This document shows, piece after piece, positions 1 through 13,218 of a stretch of 64,000 nucleotides of DNA. A program made the position numbers and the translations under genes. Every line of letters begins with the position of its first letter. Position 1 is the stretch's first letter. The DNA comes from Eleginops maclovinus (lineage: Eukaryota; Chordata; Actinopteri; Perciformes; Eleginopidae). The stretch is from NCBI RefSeq assembly GCF_036324505.1, contig NC_086357.1:29068293-29132292 (forward strand). Reading direction: 5' to 3'. Under the pieces are notes generated by a model. It saw nothing but the letters and a program-made list of their open reading frames with translations, ran no database searches and was not told the DNA's origin.

Positions 1-659
1 GTGACACCGACTTTAATATCCACTCAGCAGCGGCGAGCGCTCCTCTTGTCCGTGGCTCCGAGTAATTAACTTCCTGTCGCTCTGAGACGGCTGAACACGG
101 CCGCCGGCCTCGCTCCTGATTAGTTCTGCTGTTTGACACCAGAAGCTGCTTTAGACATGACGCTGGGGGGTGGGAGGCAGTAAATTAAAGTGCTGCATTG
201 ATCCTGAGGATGGATGTCCGTCTGATGTAGAGGAGGAAGTGAGGAGGACGGAGGAACGTTTCACTGGATGCATTTCCTGTGAGCTTCCTGTTAGCTCCAT
301 GCTTTAGTATTGACCACAATAAACAAGCTTTATCCTCATCAGTGTTTCTCAAATAGGGGGGCCTGTGGAGCTCTGTCATGCATCATTCCTAAATACTGAT
401 ACTATAATAACGTTAATGAAAAAGGGACATTTTGCATTTGATATTACTGTGGTTATTTAGTCAAGTTCTGCAGCAGAGAGCCAGTCTCAGTGTCTATGAG
501 AGCAGAACACAGGGAATCAGGCGGAAACGGAAGCGTGTTTCTCACCAAACACAACTTCAAAACACTGAAATAAGTGAGAAGAAGAGCATTGTTCCTCCCC
601 GAATGATACTGAAAACCCAGAGAGCTACTGAGGCCTACAGGTGCTAACGCGCTACTGTG
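1..659. other. No recognised gene or repeat
   Basis: No spliced gene, RNA gene or clear repeat is visible here. Short open frames occur on both strands but lack protein-like composition. The last part (about 600-659) begins to resemble the dispersed A-type repeat that continues to the Tc1 insertion. Confidence 0.5.
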
Positions 660-708
660 GTCCAGACCTCGTCCATCAGGAGGAACAGCTTCAGAGACGA
701 TGCAGATA
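660..708 (+). repeat. Dispersed repeat A, copy split by Tc1
   Basis: The stretch carrying TCCATCAGGAGGAAC and then GCTTCAGAGACGATGCAGATA matches the A repeat seen at 16422-16640 (opposite strand) and 30050-30247. The Tc1 element starts inside it, and the sequence resumes after 2256 with GAAACACAAATCA, which continues the A repeat (GAAACTCAGATCA in the other copies). This gives the pre-insertion site directly. Confidence 0.65.
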
Positions 709-2254
709 CAGTGGGGCAAAAGTTGTGCAAGTTCTCCCATTTCAAAAGATGAGAGAGGCCTGTAATTTTCATCATAGGTACACTTAAACTATGAGAGACA
801 GAATGGGGGAAACAATCCAGAAAATCACATTGTAGGATCTTTAATGAATTCATTGTAAATTCCTCGGTATAATAAGTATTGGGTCACCTACAAACAAGCA
901 AGATGTCTGGCTCTCACAGACCTGTAACTTCTTCTTTAAGAGGCTCCTCTGTCCTCCACTCGTTACCTGTATTAATGGCACCTTTTTGAACTGGTTATCA
1001 GTATAAAAGACACCTGTCCACAACCTCAAACAGTCATACTCCAAACTCCACTATGGCCAAGACCAAAGAGCTGTCAAAGGAGACCAGACACAACATTGTA
1101 GACCTGCACCAGGCTGGGAAAACTGAATGTGCAATAGGTAAGCAGCTTGGTGTGAAGAAATCAACTGTGGGAGCAATTATTAGAAAATGGAAGACATACA
1201 AGACCACTGCTAATCTCCTTCGATCTGGGGCTCCACGCAAGATCTCACCCCGTGGGGTCAAAATGATCACAAGAACGGTGAGCAACAATCCCAGAACCAC
1301 ACGGGGGGACCTAGTGAATGACCTGCAGAGAGCTGGGACCAAAGTAACAGAGGCTACCATCAGTAACACACTACGCCGCCAGGGACTTAAATCCTGCAGT
1401 TCCAGACGTGTCCCCCTGCTTAAGCCAGTACATGTCCAGGCCCGTCTGAAGTTTGCTAGAGGGCATTTGGATGATCCAGAAGAGGATTGGGAGAATGTCA
1501 TATGGTCAGATGAAACCAAAATAGAACTTTTTGGTAAAAACTCAACTCGTCGTGTTTGGAGGAGAAAGAATGCAGAGTTGCCTCCAAAGAACAGCATACC
1601 TACTGTGAAGCATGGGGGGGGAAACATCATGCTTTGGGGCTGTTTTCCTGCAAAGGGACCAGGACGACTGATCCATGTAAAGGAAAGAATGAATGGGGCC
1701 ATGTATCGTGAGGTTTTGAGTGAAAACCTCCTTCCATCAGCAAGGGCACTGAAGATGAAGCGTGGCTGGGTCTTTCAGCATGACAGTGATCCCAAACACA
1801 CCGCCAGGGCAACGAAGGAGTGGCTTCGTAAGAAGCATTTCAAGGTCCTGGAGTGGCCTAGCCAGTCTCCAGATCTCAACCCCATAGAAAATCTTTGGAG
1901 GGAGTTGAAAGTCTGTGTTGCCCAGCGACAGCCCCAACACATCACTGCTTTAGAGGAGATCTGCATGGAGGAATGGGCCAAAATACCAGCAACAGTGTGG
2001 AAACCTTGTGAAGACTTACAGAAAACCTTTGACCTCTGTCATTGCCAACAAAGGGGATATAACAAAGTATTGAGATGAACTTTTGTTATTGACCAAATAC
2101 TTATTTTCCACAATCATTTGAAAATGAATTCATTAAAATCCTACAATGTGATTTCCTGGATTGTTTCCCCCATTCTGTCTCTCATAGTTGAAGTGTACCT
2201 ATGATGAAATGACAGGCCTCTCTCATCTTTTGAAATGGGAGAACTTGCACACTG
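709..2254 (+). mobile_element. Tc1/mariner transposon, copy 1 (IR/DR type)
   Basis: The element begins CAGTGGGGCAAAA and ends CACTG, flanked on both sides by TA (707-708 and 2255-2256), the Tc1/mariner target duplication. Compared with copy 2 at 43564-45165 it is 56 bp shorter. The left end lacks about 20 bp and the right end about 32 bp of the outermost inverted repeat, including the outer AGTATTTAGTCAGCC transposase-site core. The inner direct repeat (AATAAGTATTGGGTCA near 870) is still present, as is its mirror near the right end. The element encodes an uninterrupted transposase. Loss of both outer sites suggests it cannot move by itself, though the family background is from the general IR/DR design of Tc1 elements such as Sleeping Beauty. 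Confidence 0.93.
1053..2078 (+). CDS. Tc1-like transposase, open full length
   Basis: This 341-residue frame would cut and paste Tc1-type DNA elements in the nucleus. The N-terminal part (about residues 1-120) holds the paired-like helix-turn-helix DNA-binding region, with [17 protein letters not shown] in the first subdomain and the basic LRRQGL helix in the second. The catalytic DDE domain follows: D153 in WSDETK, a glycine-rich box [11 protein letters not shown] at 188-198, D244 in QHDSDPKHT and E279 in [10 protein letters not shown], spaced DD34E as in Tc1 transposases. The length equals the usual family length. The start ATG lies in the same context as in copy 2 (CACTATGGCCAAGACC). The frame contains no stop or frameshift. 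Odd points are H13-N14 where copy 2 has D then a stop, S245 where copy 2 has the common N, and P199 where copy 2 has S. Copy 2 is about 96% identical over 308 residues. Whether it is expressed or active cannot be seen from sequence. Confidence 0.92.
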   Translation: MAKTKELSKETRHNIVDLHQAGKTECAIGKQLGVKKSTVGAIIRKWKTYKTTANLLRSGAPRKISPRGVKMITRTVSNNPRTTRGDLVNDLQRAGTKVTEATISNTLRRQGLKSCSSRRVPLLKPVHVQARLKFARGHLDDPEEDWENVIWSDETKIELFGKNSTRRVWRRKNAELPPKNSIPTVKHGGGNIMLWGCFPAKGPGRLIHVKERMNGAMYREVLSENLLPSARALKMKRGWVFQHDSDPKHTARATKEWLRKKHFKVLEWPSQSPDLNPIENLWRELKVCVAQRQPQHITALEEICMEEWAKIPATVWKPCEDLQKTFDLCHCQQRGYNKVLR

Positions 2255-3775
<1,521 letters not shown>

Positions 3776-4090
3776 GAACCGGAGGATGAAACCCTCTTTA
3801 TTGTCACATACATGCACACAGCAGAGCACACACAGTGGAATGTGTCCTCTGCATTTAACCCATAGGAGCAGTGGGCAGCTACTGTGCAGCGCCCGGGGAG
3901 CAATGGGGAGGGGGGATTGGAGGTGTCCGGTGCCTTGCTCAAGGACACCACAGCAGGGCCAAGGAGGTGAACTGGGACCTCTCCAAGTAGCAGTCCACCT
4001 TCCATATTTTTCAAGTGTGTTCGGGGACTTGAACCGGCGACCCTACGATTCCCAGTCCAAGCCCCTACTTACTGAGCCACTGCTGGATAA
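3776..4090 (-). repeat. Dispersed retroposon-like fragment
   Basis: The block contains CTTTATTGTCACATACATG, CTGCATTTAACCCAT, GGTGCCTTGCTCAAGGACAC and a terminal GAACCGGCGACCCTACGATT. I recognise these as parts of a very common fish dispersed repeat. Family assignment (LINE 3' end or SINE) and orientation are from memory and uncertain. Confidence 0.6.
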
Positions 4091-4921
4091 CTGAGTCTCT
4101 CTGAAGTCTTTTTTTGTTTTAGTGTACTTTAAAACGTTTCTGTCTCTTTGAGCTCATTCTGAGTGTCTTCCTGGTTGGTATGTGTGTCTTTGAGTGACAG
4201 CTGGCAGGTTAGGGCCATGAAAGCCCCGACACTACACCCAAGGGCCTGTTCAGTAATCTGTCAATGCGTCGGTTCACCTCCCATCACGGGGGTCACCTCC
4301 TCACTGTTTCCAGCCTCCTCTCACACAGTTACTGTATTTGTGGAGTAATCAGGAGGAACAGGAGAGCTCCTCCAACAGATACAGCCTTCAGAGGCCGTAA
4401 TGCAGTTTAATGGTCGTGTTTAACAAGCAGGGGAAGTGGTTTCCCTCCCATTACCCACAAACACCCAAATCCTGCCCAGATCAAGGACAGGGATATCCCA
4501 GAGTTCAGAGGGAGCAGCATCAATCTTCCCGTACCCGAAGACATGAGCTTATTCAATAGAGACGGATCAGCGGGATCTGGACCGTGTCACGACTCTGTAA
4601 ACACGCCGTGCTCAGCGACGCCAAACCGCCCGAACCAAACGCCACCAGCCCGGATTTCTGAGAGCCTCGACTGGCTGGGTAAACCGTCCAATCATCAGCA
4701 TGCTGTCGGCATTACCACAGAGACTTCAAACACTTCCCTGGCTTTAATCCCAACATCTCCTCTGGGTGTGTTTCTACAGAGGGACAGAGGGGCTCCTCCC
4801 TGCAGGAGAACCAGAGCAACTGTGAGATGCAGTTCACAGGTTCATGGTGTGAGGGTCAGTGAACCACAGCTGAAACTGTGAAGCCTTCCCAGCACACCAC
4901 AACCACGTTCACACTTCAGGC
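4091..4921. other. No recognised gene or repeat
   Basis: Non-coding DNA without identifiable elements. Open frames here have no recognisable domain. Confidence 0.4.
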
Positions 4922-5862
4922 GTCTGTGGTGAGGAGAGAAGGAGCTCAGGTGAGGAGAGCAGGAGCTCAGGAGGAGAGGTGGACGAGTTCAGGTGAGGAG
5001 AGGAGGAGTTCAGGTGGAGAGAGATGGAGGAGCTCAGATGGAGAGGAGGAGCCGTTCAGGTGGAGAGAGGAGGAGAAGCTCAGGTGGAGGGAGGAGGAGG
5101 AGCTCAGGTGGAGGGAGGAGGAGGAGCTCAGGTGGAGGGAGGAGGAGGAGCTCAGGTGGAGGGAGGAGGAGCTCAGGTGGAGAGAGGAGGAGAAGCTCAG
5201 GTGGAGGGAGGAGGAGGAGTTCAGGTGGAGGGAGGAGGGGGAGCTCAGGTGGAGAGAGGAGGAGGAGCTCAGGTGGAGGGAGGAGGGGGAGCTCAGGTGG
5301 AGAGAGGAGGAGGAGCTCAGGTGGAGAGAGGAGGAGAAGCTCAGGTGGAGGGAGGAGGAGGAGTTCAGGTGGAGAGGAGGAGGAGCTCAGGTGGAGGGAG
5401 GAGGAGGAGCTCAGGTGGAAAGAGGAGGAGGAGCTCAGGTGGAGGGAGGAGGAGGAGTTCAGGTGGAGAGGAGGAGGAGCTTAGGTGGAGGGAGGAGGAG
5501 GAGTTCAGGTGGAGAGGAGGAGGAGCTCAGGTGGAGGGAGGAGGAGGAGCTCAGGTGGAGAGAGGAGGAGGAGCTCAGGTGGAGGGAGGAGGAGGAGCTC
5601 AGGTGGAAAGAGGAGGAGGAGCTCAGGTGGAGGAGGAGGAGGAGCTCAGGTGGAGAGAGGAGGAGGAGCTCAGGTGGAGGGAGGAGGAGGAGCTCAGGTG
5701 GAAAGAGGAGGAGGAGCTCAGGTGGAGAGAGGAGGAGGAGCTCAGGTGGAAAGAGGAGGAGGAGCTCAGGTGGAGAGAGGAGGAGGAGCTCAGGTGGAAA
5801 GAGGAGGAGGAGCTCAGGTGGAGAGAGGAGGAGGAGCTCAGGTGGAGGGAGGAGGAGCCTCT
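4922..5862 (+). repeat. Purine-rich minisatellite (GGAGGAGCTCAGGTGGAGAGA)
   Basis: About 940 bp of imperfect 15- to 24-bp units built from GGAGGAGGAGCTCAGGTGGA with AGA/GGA variation. The + strand is almost all purine between the single CTC and T positions. The units keep all three + strand frames open for long distances, giving low-complexity RSSGGERR-, EELRWREE- and GGAQVEGG-type translations that I do not regard as protein. Confidence 0.95.
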
Positions 5863-6330
5863 TTAGTTGCTGTGTGTGTGAGTCTTTAAACGCCTCCCAG
5901 TGATGAGCAGACCCTAGCCTGTCATGGGGAGTGTTGCTGCTCCAGGTGAAGTGATCCCTCCAGGCTCCTGTAGTCTGTGCCCACCTGCCCCCCTCCTCAG
6001 AGGACATGTTTCCTAAAGGAGGCGCTGTGGATCAGGCTCAGTGAGCAGTAAACGCCCCCCTGCTGATCATCACTGTGAGCTCCAACCTGTAATATCCTCT
6101 CTGACGGGGAGGGGGGGACATGAAAGCAGCCCCCCGAGTTTCCCTTTAACGCTTTATTACACTGTGATCTTCACTACAGAAACCCCCTCCCCCTTTAAAA
6201 TGCTCTTTGGATATAGATTAAGGAGTCGTTTACTCCTCATGAGCCGCCACTTATTTATTGGTGCTTTTTTTACCAGGATATTTGAGTCTTTCCATTTAAA
6301 GCTCACACACTCTGTGGTCTTCAGTCATTT

Positions 6331-6413
<83 letters not shown>

Positions 6414-8240
6414 CCTCTGACTGGCAGCACGGTATCAAACAGAAAACGCAGTGCGTGTCACATTCAATTAAGTGTAATGCATCCAGAGGATAATATTCAG
6501 CTTAGCAACCAGAATGACTTCTTGAAAACACAATTCTCCCATGACACCTGAACGTCTCACGTTTCACAGCAGAAACAGTTTCCTCTCTTCTCCTCTTCCT
6601 CGTGTCAACGATCCTGCTGTTGGGCAGGAATAGAGTTTGTTTCCTCATTGATTTTGGATCTGACCTTCCTCTAACCTCCAGTAAAACAATCGCCCCCCCC
6701 CCCCCCACAAAATAATGTATGAGTCAAACAAACGTTTAGTTCAGCGGCATCATCTCCACATCTACACTCTTTATGATTTCTGAAGTAAGAAGCTAACGTT
6801 GGGCTATAAAGGAACTACAGCACGGTCACATGACTTCACCCCCGCTAAGCCAAAGGCGATGCCGTTGAGTGGTCTCAGTGCTCAGGACTCTCAGGAGTTG
6901 GATCATTAGAGTGAATCGTCCTCTATCCTCAGAGGAGGAGATAAATCAGGTAGAGGTGAGCCAGGAGGACCAGCTGTGATTTGGCCTGAAAAGCGTGACG
7001 AAGTTGACGGACGACCCAAGGTCATAACATGTGATTAAACACTGGGAGTGATGGGACTCGAGAGGGGGGGCAGTGGAAATATTCAGCTACAGATATGCAG
7101 TGTGACCGGGGATTACCTTTCTTCCTCTTTACCCCTGAAGTCCTCGTCTTCATGATAAATAATGAAGGTGTTTCCATCGCTCTCACATCTGTTTCCTCGC
7201 CGTCTCGTTATCACGGTCCCTGAACGCAGCAGGACTGCAGTGATGGATGACGGAGGTCCAGAGATCTGCTGATGAGTCCTGCCGGGAGGGAAGGGGAAAA
7301 CTCACACAGGAGATTGTAGTTAGAACAGAGGGAACTGGATATTCCTCACATTTTAGGGATGAGTTTGCACTCTACTCGACTATAATGGGAGCAAGAAGTA
7401 AAAACCGAGAGGAAGACTTTGCATTTTGGGAATAGAGTCAAAAAGTCAATAGTAAAGTTGCACCGTTGAGCATGAATGTCTAATGTTGTCAATAAAGTTG
7501 AAATTGGTCGAGATCAGCTCTTCCTATCAGAGGTGGGAGAAGACTCCTTCCTGCAGGTCTGTAACCCTCTGCTGCACGGTCCCTCCGGACTGTAAATGGA
7601 AAACATGAATATAAATGAACGTCTCGTCACAAAGTAGTGTTTTGATTGCATAACATTCTGCAGGACTGCATGAACTGTCTTTATTGTGTTTGCCCTCTGC
7701 ACACAGCTGAGAGCCCGGAGACGATAAATTAAGCAGGTACACAGTGGACCTGAAGCGCTGGAGCTCCTCCTCATCGGCCCAGGGTAATTCCTGCTTTGTG
7801 TGGAGCTCCGCTGTCAAAGGTCTGTAATGAGCAGCATTAGCTGCACACTGCTTCTTAATTGCTTTTCTTTGTCAAAACGAGGAGATGGGAAAAAGCTCAC
7901 TCGGCATATTTCAGATAGCATCGCTCAATTCCCCGTCTGCAGAATATTACCACAGCGGCTCTAAAGGGCGGACATGTGAGGATGCATTCGCACCGTGGTG
8001 AGGCACTAACATCCGAGGAGGTCTACGGCTGAATGAGAGGAGCTGCCCTCACCGGCGGCAAAGTGTTTCTGTGGCTTTACATAATGACAGCTCGGGGTTA
8101 ATGTCCGTCATGCAGGCTGCATCATAAGTGACAGCACGTCCAGTGTGTGTGTCATTGAGCACACACTCATCTTAAAAACACACACCCCACAAACAGAACC
8201 CAGTTTCTGCTGGGTGGTGTCTCAGACCACTTTAGTCTGA
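5863..8240. other. Intergenic DNA with (GT)n at 6333-6411
   Basis: A (GT)n tract of about 39 units lies at 6333-6411 and a C-run at 6693-6706. No gene is recognised. The part from about 7640 to 8140 is less repetitive, AT/GC balanced and rich in TAAT-type words, and could be conserved non-coding DNA, but nothing here proves that. Confidence 0.4.
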
Positions 8241-8545
8241 TTTGGATCAAAATAACATAATTCGGAGGACTCAGAAAAACTGACAGAATTTTGAGACATT
8301 GAGAAAAAAGTCTGAATTGTTAAAATTACACATTTTGAGACAAAGTCAGAATTTAGATCAGATTTTTGGAAAAGTCAGAATTTTGAGAAGTTAAGAAAAA
8401 AGCTAAAATTCTGGGATCTCCGAATCTTAGATTTTGAGGATTAATAAGAAGTCTCACATTTCAGAAAAAGTCAGAATTTAGTGAATTAAGTAACAATATA
8501 AAAATCCTTATTTTGAGATATTGAGAAAAATAGAGATGTAACCTT
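8241..8545. repeat. Degenerate AAAGTCAGAATTTTGAGA repeat
   Basis: Loose repetition of TCAGAATTTTGAGA and GAAAAAGTC words. Similar low-complexity stretches recur near 27180-27345 and 62290-62460, and a sharp 24-bp version at 49248-49622. Confidence 0.6.
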
Positions 8546-8741
8546 TTGACTCTCAAGATGGGTCAAAGGGTGAGTGAGTTTTAATGGTAAAGGTTCAGAA
8601 TTCCAGGTATTCCTCAACTGACTTGTTGCGGATCATCACAAGCTTTATTTCCATTTCAATAAAACTCACTTTTGTATCACTAACCCTCTGAGGGTCAACA
8701 CGGGTCAAAAATGACCCGTGTTGACCTACAATGTTATTTCA

Positions 8742-8890
8742 ATCAATCAGAAGTACTTTATTTATCCCAAACTGGGAAACTTTGCGTTGCAGCAGCGAAA
8801 AACAAAGAGACGCAAAACAAATACAAATAATTAGAACTAAGATAAAATGAAAATGTAGAAAAAGGCCATAATAATAATGTAGTGCATTTC
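8742..8890. repeat. Retroposon 3' fragment inserted in the foldback arm
   Basis: The segment begins near AGAAGTACTTTATTTATCCC and AAACTGGGAAACTTTG, matching the block at 39478-39565. It interrupts the left arm between TTATTTC and ATGCATGG, which are contiguous in the right arm. ATTTC at both sides may be a short target duplication. Confidence 0.55.
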
Positions 8891-9599
8891 ATGCATGGCT
8901 GAGGGTTTGTTTGTGTAATTTGGGAAATGAATGTATTTCACCATTTAATATTCCAGTTCTTCATGAAATATCTTGCTTCTGATGAACACACATCCTTATT
9001 TCCATTGTCCCTTTCTTAATTTAGGAACTGAAGCAGTTTTTGTGTCACTACATCGGGTTTACACACATGGTCGTGTGCCAAGTGCGATACAAATGATCAC
9101 AAATACATGCTATAATAATCATGTGGAAAATAACTGATTGAGCAGTGAACCTTTGAGTTGGAAGTGTTTGCAGTTAGGAACATCTTTACTGTGGACTACT
9201 TTTCACATGCCACACTTCATGCCATGTCACAACTCAACAGGCTGCTTTTGCACATCTGATTCAACGAGCCTTATTGTTTCCTTATTTTACCCACGAAGCT
9301 CTCAGCACCCTGTGAAAGATAACTGTACATAATACATAAAGATTGCTTGATCTTTCTTGACCCTCCACACTGAGGGAGAAGTATAGCTCAGAATGTGGCT
9401 TCAGTGGCAACGTGACCTGCTGTATGTGTGGAAGAGGGGGGGCTGTTTCTCCTGAGCACCTTGATGACGGAGCAGTGTGAAGAAGAAACCAGAAGTGATC
9501 CAGGACTTAAACAATGCATCGATGAACAACATCAGAAGTAGACACAATGGATGCTTGTCATTGGTGAGGCATGTGTGCACTGAGATGGTCATTTGGTGA

Positions 9600-9760
9600 T
9601 AGTACTGGATCACTTCTGGTTTCTTCTTCACACTGTTGTCATCCACTGCTCTGTCATCATGCATGGTGCTCAGGAGAAACAGCCTTCCCCTTCCCACATA
9701 GCTCACCATGGTCATGTTGCCCCTGAATCCCCATTCTGAGCTATGCTTGAGAAAAGCAGT
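9600..9760 (-). pseudogene. piggyBac transposase fragment
   Basis: On the minus strand this reads through MVSYVGRGRLFLLSTMHDD, a short linker and VKKKPEVIQYYH. I recognise this order as the YVPKK...LLSTMH...KKPEII.YYN region of the DDE_Tnp_1_7 (piggyBac) transposase family. The fragment is only about 50 residues, with no start, no complete catalytic region and no continuation of the expected GVD motif. It is a relic in the right arm of the foldback element. The inverted left arm has a more decayed copy. The family match is from memory. Confidence 0.55.
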
Positions 9761-10124
9761 CCACGGTAAACATTTACATATCAAAGGTTCTTGGTCCAAA
9801 TCACTGCTCAATCAATTATATTTAACAGCACGATTATTAAAGTGTGCATTCTTTTATCCTTTTTATCACACTTGGCACACATGGGTCATTTTTATAGTTC
9901 CTAAATTAAGAAAGGGACAATGGAAATAAGGATGTATGTTCATCAGAAACAAGATATCTAATGAATAATTGGAATATTAAATGATTAAATACATAGATTT
10001 CCAAAAATATAGCAAAGAAACCCTCAGCCATGCATGAAATAACATTGTAGGTCGATACGGATCATTTTTGACCCATGTAGTCCCTTACAAGGGGTATGCA
10101 TAGCTTGTGTATCAAAGGGTTTAA

Positions 10125-10483
10125 AAATCTAGATTCTGTAAAACACATCAGAATTATGAGAGGAAACTGAAATATTTGTGGTTATTTTAAGTCAGCCGAA
10201 GCGTTTTTGGGGTCTGAATATCTCAGAGTTGACTCAAAGCTCTGTGTGTTATCTAATCTGTGCCGGGACCTGGACTGGACTTCAGGTGTTTCTGTCCGGC
10301 CGGAGATAAACTGTGAGCCAAAGATAACTGAGTGAGGCCGAGCTGCCGGCCGTGCCACTGGCTCAGAGAGGTCCGCTGCAAATCACTGATTAAAGGAATA
10401 AAGTGTAGCTTGTATTTACGGCTGCTGCAACATCTGCTTTTATGGAGGCCACCCACACACACACACCCCCCCACCCACACCCA

Positions 10484-10544
<61 letters not shown>

Positions 10545-13071
10545 ACAAGAGGCAGGACCGCAGAAGGCAAAGTTTACCAGGCTCTATTTAGTGTTCTGTA
10601 GATTCTTAGCAGTGAAGCAAATAACCCTGAGTTTGCTGACGGACCCCCCGCTGTGATGAGTGAAGGAGCCTTTAGAGAGGAGCTCGGTATCGTCCCCAGA
10701 GCCGGAGAGGATGATCCAGCCACAGATTAGAGATGATTCGCTAATAAGCCTGGAGTCGAGACGCTGCTCCACATGACTCTAGAACCAGGAATCTTTCAAG
10801 TATGCAAACCACTCATCCTTCGTATTCAATTCTTCTTAGTCTCTTTTCATGTTCCTCCCCACCCTCATCCTTCCTCTTTTTCCACCCCTCCCTCCCTTCA
10901 ATCTCATTTTTCATTCCTCACCATCCCCCCTCACTTTCTCCCAGTCCTGCACCCCCCCTCTACTTTTCCACTGCAGCAGTATCACCTAACGAGGGTTTCG
11001 ATCACTTAAACTCAGGAGAGGCGGATAAACGGAAGCATGCTGACAGGATTACCTATTCAGGAAACAAATGACTGTATTCCCTCACAGGTACATCCAAAAA
11101 TATGTAATCAGAATACTGTAACCTCTCTAACACTCGCGCTGCTATTGACTGGCACTCCAACACATTGTACGTCATAGATTAAGGGGCGGGACATCTCTGA
11201 GCGGTTGACCAATCAGAACAGACTGGGCCCTGGTTTCAGACAGAGGGTGAGAAGAGGTGCTGTCTAATCGTCTAACCTCCGTCCCTTCAGTCCAACAACT
11301 GACCTGAAGTGAAACGAGCAGATGTTGTGTGTGTGTGTCTGTGTGCGCGTGTGTGTGAGGCTCGGGTCCATGGAGAACATCCAGGGCCCAGGCGCCACAG
11401 ATCCAGAGCCAGCATGGCCCCCGGGCTCTTGTAAAAATGAAAGTAGTTGGAATGTGGATCTGCTGAGACCGGTGGAGGGGGGCGGGGGGGGTAGCACCTG
11501 TCCTGCTCCGGACCGAACTGCTAATCCCTGAGCCGACGTCGTAAACAAGATTTTCTGTGTGCAAGTGTGTGTGTGTGTGTGCACGCTCTGTTAACAGAAA
11601 TACATGGTAAGCAGAAAAATAACATCTGCTCGGAGTCATGGAGCGGCAGAGAGGAGGAGGCGCTCAGCGCTCCAAATTATCCAAGGTCGTTGTGAGTTTG
11701 CGTCTGATGTTCATGCTGTCAGGTGCAAACCCTCTTCCATCAGGAGGTGCATGTGTTGTCAGGTTCCTGAAACTACAGCACGCTGCTCCTGATGGAGGAG
11801 TTGAGTTGTAGTGCGTTAGCAGAGAGGAGGAAGTGAGCAGAGCTTCTCAGAGAGGTTTTACTGGCAGCTCTTCACTAAAGCGTGTTATACTGCTGTTGAT
11901 TTTAGCCCCGCTGCAATGAGGCCGGTCAATGGCGCTGTTCAGACGCTCCATCACTCGGTGCTCGTAAAGCCGCTCATAAAGCCACACTAACGGATCAGCA
12001 CACACACACACACACACCGAAACACACACACAGACAAACACACACACAAAGTCTCTGCAGATACACACACTAACACACAGCAGCAACAAGTCAGAGCTCC
12101 TTCCACCTGAACACAGCCATCACACAGAGCCCATTGAAGAGGCGTTACACTGATAAACTCCCCCGCTCTAAAAGTTCATATTAAACCGTCAGTGTTTAAA
12201 AGTTCTGCCCTCACTGTGCAGCTGACCCGGGAATCACCCTGAAGCGTTTAGAGTCAGCCCAGCAGATTCTAAAAGCCCTTTTGTGTGATGAAATATTATA
12301 ATCTTGCAGAGTTTAGGAACTGGAAAGAGCCAGCTGAATATTAGCTGCAGTAATGAGTTAGCTAATCCTGCCATTATGTGGAGTAAGAGGACCGGGCGAC
12401 TTGGAGACAGCCCGGCTGGGAAACTGTTTTGTGTCTTTTAATTGTAACAAGCTGAGGGGAGAAAGCTAAAAGGACTGATGTCACACGGCCGGCGTTCCCA
12501 TCGCAGCACCACAGAAGAAGAAGTGTCTCGGTGCACGTTCCCACCAAACGGCGCAGACGCCCAGCCGGGAGAGCCAAAGGGAAAGCAGCTCATTTTACTG
12601 CAAAATTGTTCAAATGAGAAATCTACGCAGCACAAAGATGGCCTTCGAATGGAGCCGGAGACAAAAGGGGTCAAAGGTTTTTGTTTTTGCTGCTGAATGG
12701 AGGTGCAGAGCAGCATTTAGAGGCCCACAAAGCATTTAAATAAACAGGGTTACGTCCTCCTGCTCTGGGCCCAATGAAGTCCATCAAAGGACATGGTAAT
12801 GCGTCGGTGAAAGGACGCACGGACTCACAAACTCCCGCCTTTTCACTGCGTGTGAAAGAATGTGACATAATAAACACAACCCCCCCCCCCCAATGAAAAA
12901 CAGACATAAAGTGAGCACTAACATTTTCTCCCCTGGTTACAGCCGTACCTCAGGACGGGTCATTCTGAGGGACGCTAGGCTGAGTTAGTATCTGTAGGGC
13001 CAGTGTTGGTGTACCCTCGTTAACACAGAGACACAGAAACCAATATTAGACCCTGAGACCCCTGGGACCGG
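10125..13071. other. Intergenic DNA with short CA/GT tracts
   Basis: Holds a mixed CACCCA/(CA)n tract at 10449-10544, imperfect GT at 11322-11358, imperfect CA at 12001-12075, a C-run near 12881-12891 and an A-like repeat piece near 11754-11805. No gene is recognised. Confidence 0.4.
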
Positions 13072-13218
13072 AGTGCTGGGGGACGTTCAGGATCATAAAG
13101 CTGTCTCTGTCTCTGTTGTTGTTTACCTGAAATGTTTTCTGGTCTTATTCTTACGATGTGATCACATGACTCCTTCTGATGTCACTGCAGATCTGCTGTG
13201 AGCTAGCTCGCTAACGTA
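13072..13218 (+). repeat. Dispersed repeat B, copy 1
   Basis: Contains CTGAAATGTTTTCTGGTCTT, then ACGATGTGATCACATGACTC and GAGCTAGCTCGCTAACGTAG. It is nearly identical to 32165-32292 and more distantly to 37494-37560. Here it lies directly before the 37-bp minisatellite. Confidence 0.85.

Larger units (their letters stand above)
8669..10120. mobile_element. piggyBac-derived foldback element
   Basis: Two long arms are inverted copies of each other. The left arm runs from about 8680 to 9503 and the right arm from about 9606 to 10100, with a spacer of about 100 bp. Landmarks on the left, each followed by its inverted counterpart on the right, are GGGTCAAAAATGA (8704 and 10060), CCTTATTTCCATTGTCCC (8993 and 9920) and GAAGAAACCAGAAGTGATCC (9480 and 9610). 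A TTAA, the piggyBac target, sits at 10121-10124 just outside the right end. The left outer end is eroded. The right arm carries a piggyBac transposase-like segment. It looks like a non-autonomous, internally rearranged piggyBac copy. Confidence 0.6.

Noticed and set aside
4878..5903. 341-codon frame of RWREEEEL repeats
   Set aside because: Purine minisatellite open in all three + strand frames, so openness carries no coding signal.
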